The translations under genes were made by a program, and so were the position numbers. The notes below the pieces were generated by a model, which worked only from the letters and a program-made list of their open reading frames with translations, searched no databases and was not told the origin of the DNA. Of a DNA stretch of 23,086 nucleotides, positions 1 through 6,342 are shown piece after piece. Positions within the stretch are counted from its first letter, which is position 1. Each line of letters begins with the position of its first letter. The stretch is from NCBI GenBank assembly GCA_003153215.1, contig PLXL01000277.1, positions 1 to 23,086 of the forward strand, in the 5' to 3' direction. This DNA comes from Candidatus Dormiibacterota bacterium (lineage in GTDB: Bacteria > Chloroflexota > Dormibacteria > Aeolococcales > Aeolococcaceae).

Positions 1-1
1 G

Positions 2-190
2 GGCGTCGGCGGCAAGGTCATCGGTGTCGTCCTCAACAAGGCGACCCAGCGCACCTCCTCCCGCTACTACTACTACCCCTACACGACCGCTGCCGACTCA
101 GAGCCTCCGGCGGACTCCCGGCCGGGAGCCGAGGCGGAGAGCTGGAGCCCCATCGGGGAGAGCAGTCCAGCCGTGGCCGGCGGGGGCTGA
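2..190 (+). CDS. C-terminal end of a bacterial tyrosine kinase (Wzc/CpsD-like), 5' end outside the window
   Basis: An open frame enters at base 2 and stops with TGA at 188-190, giving 62 residues. It begins with GGKVIGVVLNKAT, the last beta-strand and NK motif typical of the P-loop ATPase fold of BY-kinases (Wzc, CpsD, EpsB). The tyrosine-rich run SSRYYYYPYTT follows, then a disordered Asp/Glu/Pro/Ser tail. In the family, C-terminal tyrosine clusters are autophosphorylated and control assembly of the polysaccharide co-polymerase at the membrane. The ATP-binding motifs lie upstream of the window and cannot be checked. The dehydratase gene starts 5 bases after the stop, so the two are probably co-transcribed as part of the polysaccharide operon. 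The assignment rests on the C-terminus only. Confidence 0.72.
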   Translation, partial: GVGGKVIGVVLNKATQRTSSRYYYYPYTTAADSEPPADSRPGAEAESWSPIGESSPAVAGGG

Positions 191-195
191 GACAG

Positions 196-2118
196 ATGGG
201 CGCATCGGGGGGCTCCCGCGCGGCACGCCTGCTCGGTGTGGTGCGGCGCCATGACCGCAGGCGAACGCCGTCCCAACCGCTCCCGGCACATCTTCTCAGC
301 GGCCTGCGGGTCCATGGGATCAACTGGCTGGTGGAGGTCGTCGCCGTCGAGGCCGCTTTCCTTCTGGCCTTCCTCGTCCGCTACGGCGGACGCATTCCCG
401 CCGAGTACCGGGGAGAGCGCAGCATCGTCGCCGTGGGCCTCGTCGTGGCCAGCTACACGGTCTTTGACCTGGTCTTCCACACCTACCGGATCGTCTGGCG
501 TCACGCCGTGCTGGTCGACATGGCGACGCTCGCCCTCACCGTCCTGGCCACTGCAGTGGCCATCGGCTGGGTCGAGCTGGGCCCGATGGCCGGCGACCGG
601 CCCATCCCCCTGTCCGTGCTCGCCATCGGCGGCACCCTTGCCTATCTCCTGCTCGCGCACCTGAAACTCCTCCCCCGCGCCCGACGGACCATCTCTCAGG
701 GGGGGCTCGGCCGGCCGTTGGTCATCTTCGGGGCCGGCCAGGGCGGCATCACCCTCGCCAAGGAGCTGGCGAACCACACCGACGGGTACCGGCCGGTGGC
801 CTTCCTCGACGACAACCGGCGCAAGGTCGGTCGCGAGATCGTCGGCCTGCCGGTGGTGGGAACCCGCGAGGCGCTCGGTCGCGCGCTCACGCACTTCCAC
901 GCCGAGACCGTGGCGGTGGCCATGCCCTCCCAGGCGTCGTCCAAGATCTCCGAGATCAGCCGCGCCGTGCTCGACGCCGGGGCAAGGCCACTCGTGCTGC
1001 CGTCCCTTAGCGAGCTGCTCGGAGGGGCCCAGCTGTCGCTGCGCGACATCGGCATCGAGGAGCTGGTGGGACGTTCCGAGGTGACCGTCGATATGGGGTC
1101 GATCCGGGCGAGCTTTACCGGCCGCTCAGTTCTGATCACCGGAGCCGCGGGCTCGATTGGTAGCGAGCTTGCCCGCCAGGTCGCGGCCCTCGATCCGGTC
1201 CGGCTGGTGCTGCTTGACAACAACGAGAGTGGGTTGGCTGAGATTCGCGACGAGCTCGAGCGGACGGGGGGTCACCCCGAGATCGTCGTGGCCACCATCA
1301 CCAACATGGGCGTTATCACCCGCACCTTCCAGCGTGTGCGTCCCGACGTCGTGGTCCACGCCGCCGCCCTCAAGCACGTCGACATCCTGGAGAACCAGCC
1401 GCGGGCGGCGGTCGAGGTGAACGTTCTGGGCACCTGGCACTGCGCCCGAGCGGCGGAGGCAGCGGGGGTCGGCCGCTTCGTCTTCATCTCCACTGACAAG
1501 GCCGTGGACCCCGAGGGGGTGCTCGGCGCCTCGAAGCGCATCGGCGAGCTGATGATGGTTTCGCTGGCTCCCTCAAACACGGTGTTCACCGCGGTCAGGT
1601 TCGGCAACGTCCTGGGCAGCCGGGGCAGCGTGCTGCCGAAGTTTGAGCGCCAGATTGCCGCCGGCGGCCCCATCACCGTCACCCATCCCGACGTGCGCCG
1701 CTTCTTCATGTCCATCGTCGAGGCTGTGCGACTCGTGCTCCAGAGTGCGGCGTTCGCCGAGCCCGGCCGTATCTATGTCCTCGACATGGGTGACGAAGTG
1801 CGGATCGCCGACTTCGCGCAGCGGCTTGCCCTGCTGCACGGCCTTCGGGTTCCCCGGGACATCGAGATCGCCTACACGGGCCTGCGGGCCGGGGAGCGAC
1901 TACGGGAGAGGCTGGTTGGCCTAAGTGAGGTCGTATCCCGCACTGAGCACTCACGGGTGCGCCAAGTCTCGGGTCCCGCGAGCTGCAGCCGCGCCCCCTC
2001 CTGGGATGATATCGTGGAGGGGCTCTCGTCCGCTGCTAATGTGGATGATGGTGTCGAACTGCAGATGCGCCTCCTCGCCGAGGCACGCGGACCGACGGCC
2101 GACATTCTTGTGACGTGA
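196..2118 (+). CDS. Membrane-anchored nucleotide-sugar 4,6-dehydratase (FlaA1/CapD/WbpM/PglF family)
   Basis: 640 residues, the usual length for long-form members. About four hydrophobic segments occupy residues 35-155. A first Rossmann-like domain carries GAGQGG near residue 179, and a C-terminal extended-SDR domain carries ITGAAGSIGSELARQ near residues 314-328. STDK lies at residues 432-435, followed by the catalytic-loop sequence VLGASKR with Lys447, and late in the protein YTGLRAGERL. The family converts UDP-GlcNAc (or a related sugar nucleotide) to the 4-keto-6-deoxy sugar, the first step towards bacillosamine, QuiNAc or FucNAc. Family members usually have Met, or Tyr in classical SDRs, four residues before the catalytic Lys; here it is Leu443. 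It starts 5 bases after the kinase stop with a G-rich stretch upstream of the ATG. A matching aminotransferase, acetyltransferase and phosphosugar transferase lie far downstream on the opposite strand. The family is clear; the exact product sugar is inferred. Confidence 0.9.
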   Translation: MGASGGSRAARLLGVVRRHDRRRTPSQPLPAHLLSGLRVHGINWLVEVVAVEAAFLLAFLVRYGGRIPAEYRGERSIVAVGLVVASYTVFDLVFHTYRIVWRHAVLVDMATLALTVLATAVAIGWVELGPMAGDRPIPLSVLAIGGTLAYLLLAHLKLLPRARRTISQGGLGRPLVIFGAGQGGITLAKELANHTDGYRPVAFLDDNRRKVGREIVGLPVVGTREALGRALTHFHAETVAVAMPSQASSKISEISRAVLDAGARPLVLPSLSELLGGAQLSLRDIGIEELVGRSEVTVDMGSIRASFTGRSVLITGAAGSIGSELARQVAALDPVRLVLLDNNESGLAEIRDELERTGGHPEIVVATITNMGVITRTFQRVRPDVVVHAAALKHVDILENQPRAAVEVNVLGTWHCARAAEAAGVGRFVFISTDKAVDPEGVLGASKRIGELMMVSLAPSNTVFTAVRFGNVLGSRGSVLPKFERQIAAGGPITVTHPDVRRFFMSIVEAVRLVLQSAAFAEPGRIYVLDMGDEVRIADFAQRLALLHGLRVPRDIEIAYTGLRAGERLRERLVGLSEVVSRTEHSRVRQVSGPASCSRAPSWDDIVEGLSSAANVDDGVELQMRLLAEARGPTADILVT

Positions 2119-2147
2119 TACTGCCGCCAACGAGGACAGTCTAGGGT

Positions 2148-2355
2148 GGTGCTGTCCCGTCCGCGCGCCGACCTCGCTGAGACGCACGCCTCACCACCAG
2201 CGCCACCGCAGTCCCAAGTCGATCGCCCGGCACTTACCTGTACTGGTCCCTCTGCTTCTACATTATCTCCCAAGCGTACACCGTTCCTATTCTTCTTCTC
2301 GGCCCTTCCTGGGCAGTCTGGCCAAACCTCAGCGATCTGGCTGCTCTTGCCATTG
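2148..2355 (+). pseudogene. Remnant of the N-terminus of a multi-spanning membrane protein (possibly O-antigen polymerase/ligase)
   Basis: From 2235 one frame reads YLYWSLCFYIISQAYTVPIL and goes on through a Gly-Pro-Ser-Trp turn to a second hydrophobic stretch ending VAP near 2360. That pattern resembles the first membrane spans of Wzy/WaaL-like polymerases. A TGA at 2178-2180 interrupts this frame upstream, while a polar, Pro-rich leader starting at GTG 2148 lies in another frame, which suggests a frameshift near 2230. The reading ends at a tandem repeat (2361-2381), after which FkbM-like sequence begins. I read it as a 5' relic left by deletion. The family call is weak because only two predicted spans remain. 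Confidence 0.35.
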
Positions 2356-2360
2356 TCGCC

Positions 2361-2381
2361 CCGCGGCCCGCGGCCCGCGGC
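2361..2381. repeat. Three perfect tandem copies of the 7-mer CCGCGGC
   Basis: Bases 2361-2381 are exactly three copies of CCGCGGC with no mismatch. The repeat sits between the membrane-protein relic and the FkbM relic, so it may mark a deletion joint. A 7-bp unit changes reading frame when its copy number changes. Confidence 0.8.
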
Positions 2382-2577
2382 TGGCCTGACGCTGCCTGGG
2401 GAGTGTTTCGGCGGGGCGAGGGAGATGTACTATCGGCCGGTGTACTTTCAACGTCCCGGATTCGAGCCGCGGCCGGGGGACGTCGTCGTAGATTTGGGCG
2501 CCAACAACGGCCTGTTCTCGGTGATGGCGGCTCGGTCGGGAGCGACGGCGCCTGCGCTGGAGGCTCAGAGCGGTCTT
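2382..2577 (+). pseudogene. FkbM-family methyltransferase, N-terminal fragment
   Basis: The frame that includes ATG 2425 reads GECFGGAREMYYRPVYFQRP and then RPGDVVVDLGANNGLFSVMA, a textbook motif I (SAM-binding GxN loop) of FkbM methyltransferases, followed by a degenerate ALEAQSG that matches the acidic end of the next strand. After about 2577 the homology stops and the sequence changes, in another frame, to glycosyltransferase. FkbM enzymes are normally about 220-280 residues and O-methylate sugars, often in polysaccharide loci. Only about 60 residues remain, without the rest of the fold, so it should be inactive. The upstream edge is uncertain because of the tandem repeat. Confidence 0.65.
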
Positions 2578-3115
2578 GTCGATTACGCACGTTCAGGCAC
2601 TCGATTGCGCGGTTCGGGCCATGGCCGTATTGCGTGACCGACCCGATATCCGGCTAGTCCTCGTCGGATCCCGCGTGGCCGAGCAACCGCTGCGTGCGCT
2701 TGTTCAAGAGCTAGGGCTGACGGCGGTCACCTTCTATGGACGGGCGTCACCGACGATGATCCCAGATCTCATGGCGGCTGCGGACGCTCAGCCTGTCAGC
2801 CTGCGGGCCGATCCCTTCCTGGCGGCCACAACTCCCAGCAAGCTCCAGGCCATCCTGGCGTCCGCGCAGCCGGTGATCGCTGCGCTGGCCGGGGACGGAG
2901 CCGAGTTGGTACGCCAATCCGGGGCGGGAGTAGTCTGCCCCCCAGGGGATGGGGACGAGCTAGCGTCACGTATCGTCGAGCTCTGCGATCGACGCCCCGT
3001 CGAGCGTGCCGCGCTGGCGGCAGCGGGTTACGCCTACTATCATGAGCACATGTCCGTTGCTATGACGGCGACACGAGTGGAAAGCGCTCTTCAGACCATC
3101 AGCGGGAGCCGCTGA
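2576..3115 (+). pseudogene. GT4 glycosyltransferase, C-terminal half only (WcaI/WbuB-like)
   Basis: The frame opens at TTG 2576 and runs to TGA 3113-3115 (179 residues). It begins at VQALDCAVRAMAVL, which matches the start of the second Rossmann domain of WcaI/WbuB-type enzymes. Next come DIRLVLVGS, a PDLMAAAD stretch, SLRADPF and TTPSKLQAIL, then GDGAELVRQSGAGVVCPPGD, which is typical of the sugar-nucleotide-binding half. The complete acceptor-binding N-terminal domain is missing; intact members are about 390-410 residues. It abuts the FkbM fragment in another frame, so a deletion joined the two genes near 2575. The surviving half is well preserved, which suggests a fairly recent event. It could be expressed as a stand-alone domain, but activity is unlikely. 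Confidence 0.7.
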
Positions 3116-3197
3116 TGCAGCGGCCCCGGCATCTGTGCATCGACGTTGCCGGAGCACAGTCCGGCGTCACGTCGCTACCCCTCGTGGTCATGGGCTG

Positions 3198-4454
3198 GTG
3201 AGCACTCGCTCGCGACCGGTGAGGGTGGCGCTGGTCACGCAGGAATTCGGCGCTGGTGGCGGCGTTTCGACGGCCGCCCACTGGCTTCGGGACGGCTTGT
3301 TGTCCACCGGTGACTATGACGTCGATGTCCACGACCTGGCGACGTCCCGCCGAGATTCTTCGAGCCGACGCATCGTCTCACCGCGGTCGTGGCTCAGGTC
3401 GAGCCTTTGCACGATACCGCGTGGTGAGCATGGATACATCCATTGGGGAGCCAACGCCGTGGAGATCGAGACCATGCGGTACCGACCGCGGGCAGAGTTG
3501 GCACGAGCCCTCCGCGGCTATGACATCGCTCAGGTCGTGTCAGGATCCCCGGCTCTCGCGTCCGCGGTCCTGCGGTTAGGGATACCCGTTATGGTTCAAT
3601 GCGCGAGCACGGTCGCCTGGGAGAGACCGTGGCGACTTGCCGCACAGGCTCGACCTTCCCGTGTCTGGCGCCTGACCATGACGAAGCTGGTCTCGCGGAT
3701 CGAGCGGAACGTGCTGCTCAAAGCGGACGCGGTGCTGGTGATGAACGCCACCATGCTGGACTATGCACTTGTCTGCGGCTCGCGGCGTGTGATCAATGCG
3801 CCTCCTGGGGTGGACCCCGATGTCTTCTTCCCCTCACCTGGAGGATGGATGCGAGACGGTCATCTACTCTCGGTCTGTCGGCTGAACGATCCTCGCAAGG
3901 GCCTCGAGCGGATGCTCCGTGCGTATGCCAACCTGCGGCAGATGGAGAGTCGCGCCCCGTCTCTCATCCTGGCGGGCGGGGGCAAGCTCCCGGTCACCGT
4001 GTACGCCCTGTTGACCAGTCTCGGTCTCTCGTCGCACGTGACTGTTCGCTCGGACGTCGACCCCAGAGAGCTGCCGTCCCTCTATCGCCGCGCCTCCGTA
4101 TTCGTGCAGACCTCCTACGAAGAGGGACTGGGCATATCCGTGCTCGAGGCGATGGCCTCCGGACTGCCTGTGGTGTGCACGGATACAGCCGGCACGCGGG
4201 AGACGGTCGTCGACGGCGTCACTGGAATTCTTGTGCAACAGGAAGGGGACTCACTGCTGCCGCGTGTCTTCGCCGAGCGCATCGCCCAGGTACTCCGAGG
4301 CGACGGAGCTGGGTTCGGCGCCAGAGCACGGGAGCGGTGCCAACAGGAGTTCTCGACCACCGTCGCGCTTCGCCGATTCACTGACGTGTATGAGGACGTT
4401 CTTCGGGCGCCTGTGCGGCTGGAGGACAAACATCACCCGAGGACGGGCCGCTAG
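3198..4454 (+). CDS. GT4-family glycosyltransferase
   Basis: About 418 residues from GTG 3198. The open frame extends back to 3135, but the added residues are Arg-rich and unlike the family; GTG 3219 is a possible later start, and none of the starts has a clear Shine-Dalgarno. The N-terminal domain begins PVRVALVTQEFGAGGGVSTA, the glycine loop of GT4 retaining transferases (GT-B fold). The second domain contains HLLSVCRLNDPRKGLERML, then TSYEEGLGISVLEAMASG with the E-x7-E motif that contacts the donor nucleotide-sugar, then GLPVVCTDTAGTRETVVDG. It probably adds one sugar of the repeat unit at the inner face of the membrane; donor and acceptor are unknown. It lies 82 bases after the truncated glycosyltransferase and is the last intact gene before an IS cluster. 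Confidence 0.87.
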   Translation: MSTRSRPVRVALVTQEFGAGGGVSTAAHWLRDGLLSTGDYDVDVHDLATSRRDSSSRRIVSPRSWLRSSLCTIPRGEHGYIHWGANAVEIETMRYRPRAELARALRGYDIAQVVSGSPALASAVLRLGIPVMVQCASTVAWERPWRLAAQARPSRVWRLTMTKLVSRIERNVLLKADAVLVMNATMLDYALVCGSRRVINAPPGVDPDVFFPSPGGWMRDGHLLSVCRLNDPRKGLERMLRAYANLRQMESRAPSLILAGGGKLPVTVYALLTSLGLSSHVTVRSDVDPRELPSLYRRASVFVQTSYEEGLGISVLEAMASGLPVVCTDTAGTRETVVDGVTGILVQQEGDSLLPRVFAERIAQVLRGDGAGFGARARERCQQEFSTTVALRRFTDVYEDVLRAPVRLEDKHHPRTGR

Positions 4455-4471
4455 TCAACATGGAAGGAGGG

Positions 4472-4502
4472 GCGCAATCTCACGCTCGGTCGTAGATTGC
4501 GC
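4472..4502. other. Perfect 9-bp hairpin upstream of the IS110 fragment
   Basis: GCGCAATCT at 4472-4480 pairs perfectly with AGATTGCGC at 4494-4502 around a 13-base loop. A second, weaker hairpin follows (GCGGA 4505-4509 with TCCGC 4520-4524). No T-run follows on the plus strand, so a simple intrinsic terminator for the preceding glycosyltransferase gene is not supported. The hairpins lie in the non-coding stretch just before the IS110 transposase start, where IS110-group elements encode their bridge RNA. A bridge-RNA remnant is possible but unproven. Confidence 0.4.
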
Positions 4503-4553
4503 GGGCGGACGAAACCAGATCCGCGTAGAGCTACAAGCTTGGAGGCCGGTCCC

Positions 4554-4796
4554 ATGAGTCAGCGTACCCGGTATGTCGGCATCGATGCCCACAAGGCCAC
4601 CCTCAGCATCGCCGTCGCCGAGGAGGTGGGGCAGCCCGTCGATCACGGACGCATCGCTAACGAGCCCGAGGCGGTCCGCAAGCTGGTTCGCGGTCTCGGT
4701 GGTGCCGGCACCCGGTTGGTGGTCGCCTACGAAGCCGGGCCGACCGGGTACGCCCTGCACCGAGCTAACGCCGAAGCTTGTGGAAACAGCCGCTGA
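4554..4796 (+). pseudogene. IS110-family transposase, N-terminal fragment
   Basis: From ATG 4554 the frame reads RYVGIDAHKATLSIAVAEE, the first RuvC-like strand of DEDD transposases with its catalytic Asp, and later VVAYEAGPTGYALHR, with the Glu of the second motif. Family homology ends after about 74 residues, and a few unrelated residues (ANAEACGNSR) precede TGA 4794-4796. The two remaining catalytic Asp residues and the whole Tnp_IS116/IS110/IS902 domain with its catalytic Ser are missing; complete proteins are about 330-420 residues. The element therefore cannot move. The remainder does not reappear on the far side of the neighbouring IS30 element, so it has been deleted and not merely separated. 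Confidence 0.82.
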
Positions 4797-4855
4797 GGTC
4801 CCGGCGGAGCCGGGAATGAATACGGCGTAGCCTTCCAGGTTGCTGTCAACAAGAG

Positions 4856-4875
4856 CGACCCGCTGTAACGGGTCG
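4856..4875. other. 7-bp inverted repeat between two IS remnants
   Basis: CGACCCG (4856-4862) pairs with CGGGTCG (4869-4875) around a 6-base loop; a smaller one (CCCGGC 4800-4805 with GCCGGG 4809-4814) lies just upstream. There is no T-run. The stretch 4797-4868 stays in the IS110 frame after its stop and reads NEYGVAFQVAVNKSDPL before TAA, which looks like the C-terminus of some unidentified protein. Confidence 0.3.
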
Positions 4876-4886
4876 ACCTAGGAAAC

Positions 4887-5960
4887 GCCGGTTTCAACTG
4901 GTCAGTGCAACAGGACTCTCCAGAAGCTGGCTGAAGGCCTCGGCTGGCGTTCGCCACCCGAGTGTACGGCGTGGCCGGCCATTCAGCCGGGCCGCGATGT
5001 CCTGCAGGTTGGCTGGGTCGGTCGGCATCACCGAGGCGCTGGGTAGGTACTGGCGGAGGAGGCCGTTGGTGTTCTCGTTGGTCCCTCGCTCCCATGGGGA
5101 TCGGGGATGAGCGAAGTACACGGCGACACCTGTGTCGACGGTGAATTGCCGATGCTGAGCCAGCTCAGTGCCTTGATCCCAGGTGAGCGATTGCCGCAGC
5201 GACGTCGGCAGAGTGACGATGGTCTCAGCGATGGCCAGGCGGGTGGGCTCTGCGGCGCGTCCTTGTGGCAGCGGGACCAGCATGGTGAAGCGCGTCGTTC
5301 GTTCCACAAGGGTCCCCACCGCGGAGTGGGCCCCCTTGCCGATCATGAGATCGCCTTCCCAGTGACCGGGAACCTTGCGGTCGGCGACCTCGGCGGGGCG
5401 TTCGTCGATGCTCACCATGTCGACGATCCGATGGCGTCCGTAGTGGCCGCGGCGCTCCAGGCCACGATGTTCCTTGCCCTGCCTCAAGCCAGCCAGCAGG
5501 GAACGCTTCAGTTCGCCCTTCGGCAGAAGGTAGAACCAGGTGTAGATCGTCTCGTGAGACACGTGCATCGCCCCGTCGCTGGGGTTCTCCAGCTTGATCC
5601 TCTCAGCCACTTGCTGCGGTGACCAGCCCCTGGCCATGCCGGCACACACCTGGGCCCACAGCGGCGTCCCCTCTGCCAGCTTCCGCACCTTAGGCCGCCG
5701 TCGCCGCCGGCGGCCAAGCTCTGCGGCCCTGATGGCACGGTAGCCCGACCTCCCTCCGCCAGCTCGAACCTCCCGACTCACCATCGCCGGGTCCCGGCCC
5801 AGTTGGCGAGCCAGCTGACGCATCGAGATATCCCGGGACATCCCCAGCGAGATCTCCTCTCGCTCCTGCAGGGTCAATCTCGTCCTCGGCACGGGGCACC
5901 TCTCATGGCGGCTGTCCGCCAGATCAGATCACCCCGTTGCGTTCACCGGTTGAAACCGGC
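4887..5960 (-). mobile_element. Complete IS30-family insertion sequence (first copy)
   Basis: The element is bounded by imperfect inverted repeats. The left end starts GCCGGTTTCAACTGGT at 4887; the complement of the right end, read inward from 5960, starts GCCGGTTTCAACCGGT, and similarity continues through GCAAC for about 27 bp with five mismatches. The length of 1,074 bp and the single 332-codon transposase that nearly fills it are normal for IS30. The left repeat overlaps the transposase stop codon. I see no 2-3 bp target duplication: the flanking bases are AAC on the left and CCC on the right. A rearrangement or adjacent deletion may have followed insertion. It is unrelated in detail to the second IS30 element at 11011-12462, which has different terminal repeats. 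Confidence 0.85.
4894..5892 (-). CDS. IS30-family transposase, apparently intact
   Basis: 332 residues, a typical length. The N-terminal helix-turn-helix reads LTLQEREEISLGMSRDISMR followed by QLARQLGRDPAMVSREVR, as in IS30 DNA-binding domains. A middle region WSPQQVAERIK and HVSHETIYTW matches the second conserved block. The DDE RNase-H-like core is complete: Asp in GHWEGDLMIGK, Asp in LTWDQGTELA, and Glu in ERGTNENTNGLLRQY. No stop or frameshift is visible. It cuts the element ends and joins them to the target DNA. The ATG at 5892-5890 is followed at once by conserved sequence, so the start is credible. It may be active, which makes it a possible source of the deletions nearby. Confidence 0.92.
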   Translation of the reverse strand: MPRTRLTLQEREEISLGMSRDISMRQLARQLGRDPAMVSREVRAGGGRSGYRAIRAAELGRRRRRRPKVRKLAEGTPLWAQVCAGMARGWSPQQVAERIKLENPSDGAMHVSHETIYTWFYLLPKGELKRSLLAGLRQGKEHRGLERRGHYGRHRIVDMVSIDERPAEVADRKVPGHWEGDLMIGKGAHSAVGTLVERTTRFTMLVPLPQGRAAEPTRLAIAETIVTLPTSLRQSLTWDQGTELAQHRQFTVDTGVAVYFAHPRSPWERGTNENTNGLLRQYLPSASVMPTDPANLQDIAARLNGRPRRTLGWRTPAEAFSQLLESPVALTS

Positions 5961-6342
5961 CCCACCTGAACGGACCATTCCGGAACGCCTTCCCGGTCCC
6001 CACCTGACGCATCATGTGCGCCTTCTCCCCAATCGTTCACCACGACGGTCTTCAGCCAACGCAGCATGGGGCGGTTTGACGCCCCCCCCGCAGGGCAACG
6101 CCGGAGGGCCATTCGTCCTCCATCTCCTACACAGCACCGCATCCAGAGGTTCTCCTACATCGTTCCTCCTTCTACGTTCGTGACACACCGAGAAAGTGAC
6201 TCTCCACTCCCAGGTCGTTCATGAAAGGCAACACGTTCACAAGACACGTTTCAATGCCGCCGATCTCGAGACCCCGACGCCGCACAAGACGCGGAGACGG
6301 CGCTCGTCTGGTGTCCGTGGCGCGAGGCCAGCCAGGTGACGG
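5961..6342. other. Intergenic stretch with no recognisable gene
   Basis: I see no conserved coding sequence on either strand. The minus-strand frame 5924-6142 is open for 72 codons but matches nothing I know and runs into the IS30 end. A 10-base direct repeat, CCCCACCTGA, occurs at 5960-5969 and 5998-6007. A run of eight C at 6083-6090 is also present. The stretch separates the IS30 element from the end of wzx. Confidence 0.5.

Noticed and set aside
79..900. Minus-strand open frame of 273 codons
   Set aside because: Shadow of the kinase tail and dehydratase; it has a low-complexity Gly/Asp/Glu/His composition and no recognisable domain.
2576..3115. Complete small glycosyltransferase
   Set aside because: The homology starts abruptly at the second Rossmann domain and the upstream bases belong to a different gene in another frame, so it is a truncated gene.
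4472..4502. Intrinsic terminator for the preceding glycosyltransferase gene
   Set aside because: The stem is strong, but no T-run follows on either side, so I listed it as a hairpin of unknown role.
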